NCBI GenBank assembly: GCA_026770585.1
Contig: MU647030.1
Location: 85,110 to 101,941, forward strand
DNA length: 16,832 nt
Reading direction: 5' to 3'
From: Baffinella frigidus
Lineage: Eukaryota > Cryptophyceae > Cryptomonadales > Baffinellaceae
Part shown: in pieces, positions 1 to 8,300 of the stretch
How positions within the stretch are numbered: the stretch's first letter is position 1
Layout of the letters: every line of letters starts with the position of its first letter
Notes under the pieces: generated by a model
The model's input: the letters and a program-made list of their open reading frames with translations, nothing else
Told to the model about the DNA's origin: nothing
The model's database searches: none
Made by a program: the position numbers and the translations under genes

Positions 1-121
1 TTGCTCTCTCTCTTTCTCCCTAGGTCGCTCGGTCGGTCACTCTCTCTCTCCCTCTTTTTCTCTCTCTCTCGATCTCGTTCTCGTTCTCTCTCTCTCTCTT
101 TCTCTCTCTCGCTCGCTCGCT
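1..121. repeat. CT-rich polypyrimidine microsatellite
   Basis: The tract is almost pure C and T with scattered G, built from CTCTCTCT with GCTCGCTCGC interruptions. A similar tract closes the window at 16787-16832. No coding frame is suggested. The next 245 bases (122-366) hold nothing I can name. Confidence 0.9.
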
Positions 122-366
122 TATGGGTTATTCACGAAATCCCTACTCCTGCTGGGTGGGTGGGGCGGTGATGTATAATGTGTTGGTACATTTTTGTATC
201 GGGGAATCCACACAGCGGCCTACGAAGGGAACATTTGGCCAAATCTAAGCCATTTCTCGAGACCTTATCCGTATGAACCCCTCTGTGCCCCTACGCCACT
301 GCCTATCGTAGGGTCGTATGTCTTATCGCTTATCGCTTATTCGAAAACCCTTCGAGTTGTAGGGGT

Positions 367-504
367 CCACGCCAGATTACTCGCGGGAGTTCGGCTCTTT
401 CCGAACGCCAATTTTGGCGTTCAAGTATCCCAAAAGTTAACCAACTCCCCTCTTTCGTTTCGGGAAATTGACTTTTTGGCAACCCTTCCCAGGATCTGGC
501 GTGG
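367..504. mobile_element. Short inverted-repeat element, CCACGCCAG family, copy 1
   Basis: The ends are an exact 11-bp inverted repeat: CCACGCCAGAT at 367-377 and ATCTGGCGTGG at 494-504. The 138-bp unit carries an internal 9-bp stem (GAACGCCAA, 403-422). The same terminal sequence is found at 900-1100, so this is probably a non-autonomous MITE-like family. No clear target-site duplication is visible (flanks GTAGGGGT and GTTTTAGC). It has no coding capacity. Confidence 0.6.
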
Positions 505-561
505 GTTTTAGCGCGTGTTGGGCACACCCGGTTTGTGCGCAGGTCCAGAGAAATGAAAATG

Positions 562-611
562 GGCAAAAGTTGACGTGGTTGACATTGGCAAAAGTTGACG
601 TGGTTGACTTT
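562..611. repeat. Two tandem copies of a 25-bp unit
   Basis: The unit beginning GGCAAAAGTTGACGTGGTTG occurs at 562-586 and again, nearly unchanged, from 587. It lies in non-coding DNA just after the first inverted-repeat element. The AAAGTTGAC core also appears inside the foldback elements elsewhere in the window, so it may be a fragment of one. Confidence 0.75.
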
Positions 612-750
612 GCAGAGAGAAGCGGATTTGGGGGAAGACTTCACTATCCAGCAGACTCGTTCGCAAGAGGTCACAAACCCCAAACCCTAATCACTTAATC
701 ACTGAACGCGAACAACCAAACACATACTAACCACTCGGTAGGCAATGAGG

Positions 751-798
751 CACGTCCCTCCCCGGAAATCCGGGGAGGGAAATCCGGGGAGGGACGTG
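751..798. repeat. GC-rich hairpin with 16-bp perfect stem
   Basis: CACGTCCCTCCCCGGA at 751-766 is the exact reverse complement of 783-798. The middle contains a second copy of the right arm, so two alternative stems can form. It could be a small mobile hairpin or a structured RNA element. No tract of T residues suggests a terminator. Confidence 0.75.
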
Positions 799-899
799 AC
801 AAATTGCTGACTTTTGGCGTGTTTCTTGGGTAAGAAGCCACTAATCAACTCAAGCATGGTGCCCCGTAGTGTTCCGAGCGGCACTACACCCTAAACAGA

Positions 900-1100
900 C
901 CACGCCAGGTCAAAAGTCGATATTTCATTATCACTACACGATCTTCAAGTAAAGTTGATTCTACCCGGGATACACGCCAAAAGTGTTTGGAATTGGATCT
1001 CTTTGCCGCCGCAATAATGTTTTTTAAAAGAATTTGTACCAGGATAAGCCATTTATTGCGACCGAGTGTGTATGAAAATCCCACTTCTGACCTGGCGTGG
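900..1100. mobile_element. MITE-like element, CCACGCCAG family, copy 2, with possible 8-bp target duplication
   Basis: This 201-bp unit has 18-bp terminal inverted repeats with one mismatch (900-917 and 1083-1100). The flanks TAAACAGA (892-899) and TAGACAGA (1101-1108) match at 7 of 8 bases, suggesting an 8-bp target duplication as hAT-type elements make. The core around 947-989 recurs at about 9343-9384. No transposase is encoded, so it would be non-autonomous. The TIR and TSD are seen directly; the superfamily is inference. Confidence 0.7.
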
Positions 1101-1364
1101 TAGACAGACTGTACACCTGCACAGCCAGCGAGAACCTTTCGCCTAAGTCAACTGCCTCTTGCAGACAGAGCCTTAAGTCAATTGCGTTGCTCTGAGAGCA
1201 TCCTACCTGACAACTTACTGCCGCGGATCAGCGAGTTGACTTATGGTGAAATGTTCTGGCTGTCAGCGAATTGCACGTCCGCTGCCGAGCGAGGACGGGT
1301 AACAATGTTCAAGGGTTTTCAAAACTTTAACACGCATGATGAGGAAATGGACTTTTAAAATGAA

Positions 1365-1396
1365 AAAGCCAGAGCCGGATTTCTGGCTCTGGCTTT
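1365..1396. repeat. 12-bp hairpin
   Basis: AAAGCCAGAGCC at 1365-1376 pairs exactly with GGCTCTGGCTTT at 1385-1396 across an 8-nt loop. It sits in otherwise featureless non-coding DNA (1101-1455). Confidence 0.75.
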
Positions 1397-1455
1397 CAAC
1401 AACGTTCTTCTTTGGCCTGGCAGCGGGCCCTCTCTTCCGAAAATTAGTGTCCGAT

Positions 1456-1591
1456 GCCATGCAATTTAAACCGCCTTTAATGCTATCTTAAGAGTGAATT
1501 TTGTCAGATTTTGCTATTTTATCGTCGACCTAGCTTTACCATGGGACAAATCCCACTCCAAGATAGCAAAACACGGTTTGAATTGCATGGC
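1456..1591. mobile_element. Inverted-repeat (foldback) element
   Basis: GCCATGCAATTTAAACCG at 1456-1473 matches the reverse complement of 1574-1591 at 17 of 18 bases. The pairing continues inward in patches (GCTATCTT against AAGATAGC). The 136-bp unit contains no open frame of interest. Flanking bases show no convincing target duplication, so the exact ends are uncertain. Confidence 0.6.
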
Positions 1592-1621
1592 CTCACCCAT
1601 AAAGATGTTACAATCCCCGTG

Positions 1622-1680
1622 AACTTCTTCTTCCTCTTCCTCTTTATTACTCTTGGTACAGGTCCTAGATAGGCCCCTAA
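1622..1680. repeat. Pyrimidine-rich dispersed repeat, copy 1
   Basis: A TTC/CTT-rich run ends in CTCTTTATTACT and is followed by ACAGGTCCTA. Related segments occur at about 7930-7990 and 14563-14625, the latter also with GCAGGTCCTA at a similar distance. It may be a dispersed non-coding repeat. The rest of 1592-1819 shows no gene. Confidence 0.45.
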
Positions 1681-1819
1681 GCCTTGAGTTGAGTGATACA
1701 AAAGTCTATGAGCCTTACGAAACGAACCCACCTCGGAGACGAGCACGTTGCCTCTCTTCCGCAGTTGCAATACACGAGAACACTATGCAAATACACGCCC
1801 CCCCTCTCCGCCGCGGGAG

Positions 1820-2035
1820 TTACAATATATGCGGAGACCATATATTCGCATGATGCCCGGTTTACGATGTATGTACAGGCCATATATCCACATGTTGCCA
1901 GATTCACAATATATGTACAAGTCATATGACCTCGTATACCCCGGTTTACAATATACGCACAGACCATATATCCACACATCCCCCAGTTTACAATATATGT
2001 ACAAAGTTTATAACCACATATTCCCCGGTTTGCAG
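1820..2035. repeat. 42-bp minisatellite, five units plus a partial sixth
   Basis: Units begin with TTACAATATATG-like sequence at 1820, 1862, 1904, 1946, 1988 and 2030, an exact 42-base spacing. Each contains a GACCATATATCCACA-like block. Because 42 is a multiple of three, the array stays open in several frames on both strands and yields tyrosine-rich repeat peptides that I regard as artefacts. The sixth unit is altered to TTTGCAG and supplies the predicted splice acceptor of exon 1. Confidence 0.85.
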
Positions 2036-2272
2036 GAGACACCAGAAGACCCCGGTCTGCTGGATCCCGCAGCTTTGCAGGAGCAGGAGACGTTAGCCGG
2101 CGCGTCCTTCGGAAACCCCGCGGACGGGTCGGCCGATGTCGAAAACGAGGGGGCGCAAAATGATCAATCGTCCTCGGGCGGGTCGGGGAATGTCGGAGGG
2201 GCGGGAAATGATGTGAATGCTGCGGTGAAGCCTGATGTGGAGGGGGGAGGGGAGTTCATCGAAAGAGAAGGG
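2036..2272 (+). CDS. Exon 1: acidic, glycine-rich disordered segment
   Basis: The exon reads 79 codons in phase 0, from E-T-P-E-D-P-G to E-F-I-E-R-E-G, and ends at a GG|GTAACC donor. It is rich in G, E, D, S, N and A, with a Q-S-S-S-G-G-S-G-N patch, and is probably disordered. The acceptor is TTTGCAG at 2029-2035. A second CAG lies at 2073-2075, so the start could be 40 bases further in. The upstream frame runs through the minisatellite without a stop, so coding could begin earlier, but the repeat makes that unreliable. Base composition (high GC) contrasts sharply with the AT-richer minisatellite. Confidence 0.65.
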
Positions 2273-5263
2273 GTAACCCCGAAACCCTCGACCCTAAACC
2301 ATAAACCATAAACCATAAACCCTAAACCCCAAACCCTAAACCCTAAATCCTAAACCCCAAACCTTAAACCCTAAACCCTAAACCCTAAACCCTAAATCCT
2401 AAACCCCAAACCTTAAACCCTAAACCCTAAACCCTAAACCCCAAACCCCCAAACCCCAAACCACAAACCCCACACCCCAAACCCCACACCCCAAACCCCA
2501 CACCCCACACCCCACACCCCAAACCCCAAACCCCAAACCCCTAACCCCTAACCCCGAACCCCAAACCCCCAAAACAACCCAAGCCCCAACCTTGAACCCC
2601 CACGTAACCCCCAAAGCCTCAAGCAGGGTTCCTCGAAATCGCCGGTCCATTCGTCGCTGGTTGGCTCGCTCTTGAGCCTCGGCACTCATCTAGGTGTGTG
2701 TAACACTCGTCCGGGTGTGTCCAGCATTCACCCGGGTGTGTATAACACTCGTCCGGGTGTGTCTAACACGTGTCCAGGTGTGTCTAACACTCACCCGGGT
2801 GTGTTTGACACTACCCCCTCAAGCAGGGTTCCTCGAAATCGCCGGTCCATTCGTCGCTGGTTGGCTCGCTCTTGAGCCTCGGACCTGAACCCCCCATGGT
2901 AAACTCCAAACCCTGATACCTGAACCCTGAAACCCGAAACCCGAAACCCGAAACCCGAAACCCGCAACCCGAAACCCGAAACCCGGGTTGCTGTTGAGCC
3001 TCGGGCCTGAACCACCCAGGGTGCTAACCCCTATCCTCGAAACCCTAACCCGGAAACTCCAAATCCTGAACCCTGAAACCCGAAACCCGAAACCCGAAAC
3101 CCGAAACCCGGATCGTTGTTGAGCCTCGGGCCTGAGACCCTCAGGGTGCTTACCCCTAACCCTGAAACCTTTGAACTTTGAGCCCGAAAACTAGACCTGA
3201 AACTATGAACCCCCGATAGTCAAGCGTTGTTGTTAAGTAGGTGGGTTTTAGGGTTTAGGTTTTAGGGTATAGCGCGGAGAAGTCTCCGTCTCGGGCCTGA
3301 ACCTCTCAGGCTGCAATCCCCAAACCCGAAAACTTGAACCCTGAACCCGAACGCTGAACTCTAAACCCTGAACCCTAAACCCTGAAACGGCTCCATGAAC
3401 CCTGAACCCTGAACCCCGAAACCCTGAACCCCCAACCCCGCAACCCTGAACCCCAAACTCCAGACCCTACATCCTAAACCCTCAACCCTAAACCCTTTAC
3501 CATAAACCCTAAACCCCACACCCGACACCCTACACCCTACATCCCAAACCTTAAACCTTAAACTCTAAACCCTAAACCCTAAACACCAAGCCCTAAACCC
3601 TAAACCCTGCACCCCTCGGCAGATCAAGGTGTACATAATCCAAGGGGAAGTGTGCGACCTCCTCCCGGACATCGCCGGCGAACCGATGCGGTATCGCACC
3701 CTTTCCTGGGCACGACTAACGAACCGACGCCCTTTCTGGGACACGACTCACGGATCGACTCGTTTTCGCACGCTTTTTCTGGACTCGACTCACGAACCGA
3801 CGCGTTCTCCTACCCTTTCCCTTTGCAAGGTGTAAATTATCCAAGGGGAAGTGTTGGACCTTCTCCCGGACCTCGGCGGCAAACCGATGCGGTATCGCAC
3901 CCTTTCCTGGACGTGACTGAACGAACCGACGCCCTTTCTCGGAAACGACTAACAAACCGACGCGTTTTCACACTCTTTTTATGGACACGACTCACGAAAC
4001 GAGGCGTTGTTGCACCCTTTCCCTTAAAAGTTGTACATTATCCAAGGGGAAGTGTGAGACCTCTTCCCTGACTCTGGCGGTGAACCGATGCGGTTTCGCA
4101 CCCTTTTCTGGACACGACTGACGAGACGACGCGTTCTCGAGACCTGCCACTGATGAACCGATGCGGTTTCGCACGTTTTCACGGACACGACTCACAAACC
4201 GACGCTCTTTCCCGAATCTCACTGGCGAACCGGTGTGGTCTTGGCGCTAAGATTGCTTCGTATCCAGGCTGGAGGGGAAGGACACACTCGAGGTGCTTTT
4301 GTACGAAGATATTCACCGACGAACCGACGCGTTATCGTACCCTTTCCCGGACACGACTGACCAACCGACGCGTTCTCGCACCCTTTTTCTCTCCCCGCTG
4401 ACGAAGCGGTGTGGTTTTGCAGGCTGGAGGTGAAGGACACACTCGAGGTGCTCTGGGACGAAGATGTGCACCCGCGATCCCAGCTCAAGGTCCGACCCAA
4501 AACCCAAAACCCAAAACCCAAAACCCAAAACCCAAAACCCAAAACCCAAAACCCAAAACCCAAAACCCGAAACCCGGAACGATAACTCACCAAACCCTGA
4601 ACATAAACCCTCAACTCTGCACCCTAAACCCAAAACCCTACACCAGGCGATTCTTGACAGGGGAAATGAGAACCCTGAACCCTAAACCCTAAACCCTTAA
4701 CCCTAAACCCTAAACCCTAAACTCAAGCCCGAACGCCCCAAACCCCAAACCTAGGCGTTGCTCGACACGGGGAAGGAGATCTCGCAAGATCTGTACGACA
4801 ACGGTTCCTTCTTCCGCTACGTCATCCAGCGCCGCGAGAAGGCACACCCTGCTCCCTCAACCCGGACCCCTGCACCATACACCATACACCCAACATCCTA
4901 CACCCTACACCTTACATCCTACACCCTACACCCTACACCCTACAACCTACACCCTACACCTTGCACCCCTAAAGCCTCAAACCAAACCATAACCCCTCAT
5001 CCCTCATCCCCTCAACCCTAAACTCCAAACCCTCAACCCCCAAACCCTGACCCCAATTTCCGAAACCCTAAGCCTCAACCCTGGATCCCTAAACCAGGTC
5101 CCTGACCCCCAAACCCTAAAACCCCAACCCCAAACCCCTAAACACTAAACCCTAAACCCTAAACCCTAATCCAGGTCTTCGAGCTCATCGGCAGCTTCAA
5201 AGACCAGGTAACCCCTAGACCCCAAACCCTAAACCCCAAACCCCAAACCCTCAACCCTCAACC

Positions 5264-5309
<46 letters not shown>

Positions 5310-8300
5310 GCCCTGAACCCTAAACCCTAAACCCTAAACCCTCAACCTTAAACCCTAAACCCCAAACCCTAAACCCTAAACCCTAAACCTCAAACCCTAA
5401 ACCCTAAACCTCAAACCCTCAACCCTCAACCCTCAACCCTCGACCCTCAACCCTCAACACTCAACCCTCAACCCTCAACCCTCAACCCTACACTCTGAAC
5501 CATAATCCGTAAACCCTGATTCCGACACTCAAAACCTGAAATCACGATCGTCATATGGTTGAGAACCTCTAATCCCTCAACCACTACACCCCTGAGCCCT
5601 GAACCCTGAACCATTCACCAGGACGACCCCGGCGTGTGTGGTTTAGGTTTTACTCTAAACCCTAAGCCCTCAACCCTCAACCCTAAACCCCAAACCCTAC
5701 CCCCCCCCCCGACCCCTAATCCCTAAACCCAGAACCCTAAGCCCAGGACAATCCCAGCGGCATTCCCGAGCAGCTTCTTGACAACGAGACCAAGAAGGTA
5801 TACCCTAAACCCTAAACCCTGAACCCCAAACCCTAAACCCTAAACCCTCAACCCTGAACCCCAAACCCAAAACCCCAAAACCCAAAACCCAAAACCCCAA
5901 ACCCCAAACCCCAAACCCCAAGCTCTTTGACACCGAGACCAAGAAGGTGCAACCCCTGTGCCCCAAACCCTACACCCCAAACCCCAAACCCCAAACCCCA
6001 AACCCCAAACCCCAAACCCCAACCCTTACCCCAACTATACCCCAGGTGCGCTGACCATCAACAGAGCCGGACGCCACACACAATCTCCCTAACCCGTAGC
6101 CTCGAACCCCTAATCTTTTATCTCCAATCCCGAAACTCCAACCCCCACCCAGGTTCTCTGGCAATCAACAGAACCGGGCGCAGACGCCACCTACCCTCAA
6201 ACCGCAAACCCCAAACCCAACTCCGAAACCCTCACCCTCATTTCAAAGCCCTGCGCAATACACATCTCATCCTCAAAACCTTACCCATTAAACCTATAAT
6301 CTGCGCCGTGCACCCTAACCCCGAACTATAACTAAAACGGTAACTATAACTATTAACCATAATCATGACTATAACTATAACCGTAACCCAACCCCTTAAT
6401 CCCAGCCGGACGCAGATACCATCTGCCCCCTATCCCCAAAACCGAAACCCCAAACGCTAACCCCCAAATCCTACCCCAGGTTCTCTGGCAATCAAAAGAG
6501 GTGGACGCAGACGCTACCTACCGCACGCTCACCAAGAACGCCCGGGTACCCTAAACCCCTTTAAACCCTAATCCCCAAACCCTAAACCCTAAACCCTAAA
6601 CCCTAAACCCTGAACCCTAAACCCTACACCCTACACCCTGAACCCTGAACCCTGAACCCTGAACCCTGAACCCTAAACCCCTCGACACCCTAATCGATGA
6701 ACCCTTAACCCCAACCCCTAAACCACAAACCCTAAACCCCATCCCCGCGAAACACTTGACCCCCAAACCCTAGAACCCAACCCACAAACCCTAAACCCCA
6801 ACCCACAAACCCCAAACCCCAAACCCAAAAACCTGAACCCAAAACCTAAACCCCTAAACCTTAACCCTTCACCAGATCCTCGGACACAACCTCACTAGTC
6901 TCCGGGAGCTCTACGAGCTCAAGGGGCAGGTACTGTAGGGTTTAGTTTTTATGATTTAGGGTTTAGTATTTAGGGTTTGAGGTGCTACCAGACACCAGGG
7001 CGGTTGCATGAGAAATCCACCCCTATTTTGTGTCCCCGTGAGCTCTACGGGGCAGGTACCTTACAGGAACAGCCAGATTACTTTACAAAACTACAGGAAC
7101 AGCCAGAGATACTTTACACAACTCTGGCTGTTCCTGTATGGTACCTGCCTCTCGCTCAAGGGGCAGGTACCACACACCGGACTTCGAAGTGATTTTGAAT
7201 CACCCCTAAGAGACAAGACCTAGGACCCTACGGTAGGCAACCCGTAGGGACATAGGGGGGGTTCCTACAGATAAGGTCATGGAAACTCGGGCATTTCCTG
7301 CTCGAAAATCCCTTTGTGGCCCGCTGTGTGGTACCTTAGGGGAAGCTGTCACCCCGGAGTACGGAGCCCCCCCTACGAAGCTGCTCGTCCGCTACACTCC
7401 TCAGACCCTAACCCCTTAACCCTAACCCCTAGCCCCATAATCCCAGCCCCGCAGCCCTCAGCCCTAACACCCAAACCCTAAACCCTAAACCCCAAACTCC
7501 AATCCCCACACCCTGAACCCTCAAGGTTCGACCAAACCTCAGGGGTTGGAAGCTGTCACCCCGGAGTACGGCACCCTCCCCCACGAAGCTTTTCGCCAGG
7601 GACTCTCGCGCGGCGTACTATTCAGGGTATAGGGTTTAGAGCGTAGAGTTCAGGGTTGCCGGGGCCCGATTTGTACCAGGTTTTCCCCAAACCCTAACCC
7701 CCTAACCCCAAACTCCAAACCATAAGCCCCACACCAACCTATCAGGTGCTGGAAGCTGTCACACCGGAGTACGGCGCCCCCCCTACGAAGCTGCTTGTCC
7801 AAAGCTCTCGCGTGGTGTACTGGATCGCGACGGAGGCTGAGGCGGAGAGCAAGCTCGAGACGATCCTCAGCACCGCCGCGCCTCTCGGGGTGAGTTCGTA
7901 GGCTACACCGTATCTTCATCATTGTCTTTTTTTTCTTATTATTTTTCTCCTCCTTCTTCTTCTTCTTCTTTATTACTCATATTGCTAGCGTTTTATTACG
8001 CATATTACTACGTGGTGCCCGTTGTACAGTGAAACTACATATTGTACAGTGAATGCTTCCATTGGTGTACTGGATCGCGGCGGAGGCAGAGGCGGAGAGC
8101 AAGCTCGAGACGATCCTCAGCACCGCCGCGCCTCTCGGGGTACGATCTTAGTATCCCTTCAGTGACCAACGGGCGAATAATCGCCCGTGGAAGCCCTAGG
8201 CAGGTCCTAGGGCCCTACGGTAGGGCGTATGAGCCTACTGGTCACTTAAGGGATACTGGACTGTAACACCGTATCTTCATCATTGTGTTCTTTTTCTTCT

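Noticed and set aside
194-698. Protein-coding gene in 194-698
   Set aside because: The frames on both strands cross an inverted-repeat element and a tandem repeat and show no splice or protein pattern shared with the main gene.
1677-2042. Minus-strand 121-codon frame with repeated Y-M-V-C-A-Y-I-V
   Set aside because: It is the 42-bp minisatellite read in frame; there is no non-repeat coding sequence and it would overlap the acceptor of exon 1.
2276-2460. True chromosome end
   Set aside because: The heptamers are degenerate, lie within introns, switch orientation and are followed by coding exons, so this is interstitial sequence.
2692-2817. CRISPR array
   Set aside because: The 21-bp units are directly adjacent without spacers, and the surroundings are eukaryotic.
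2791-3015. Minus-strand E-A-Q-E-R-A-N-Q-R-R-M-D-R-R as a gene
   Set aside because: It lies in the 65-bp repeated unit. The unit reads in several frames on both strands, and the surrounding frame is repeat-derived.
3623-3690. Kinesin motor domain
   Set aside because: Only one strand (I-K-V-Y-I-I-Q-G-E-V-C-D-L-L) resembles it. No P-loop, switch I or switch II is seen in neighbouring exons.
4411-4692. Long Asn-Pro-Lys-Pro and similar (P-K-T-Q-N) reading frames
   Set aside because: They arise from translating seven-base repeats, which stay open in all frames when no stop is in the unit. They have no exon-like composition outside the repeats.
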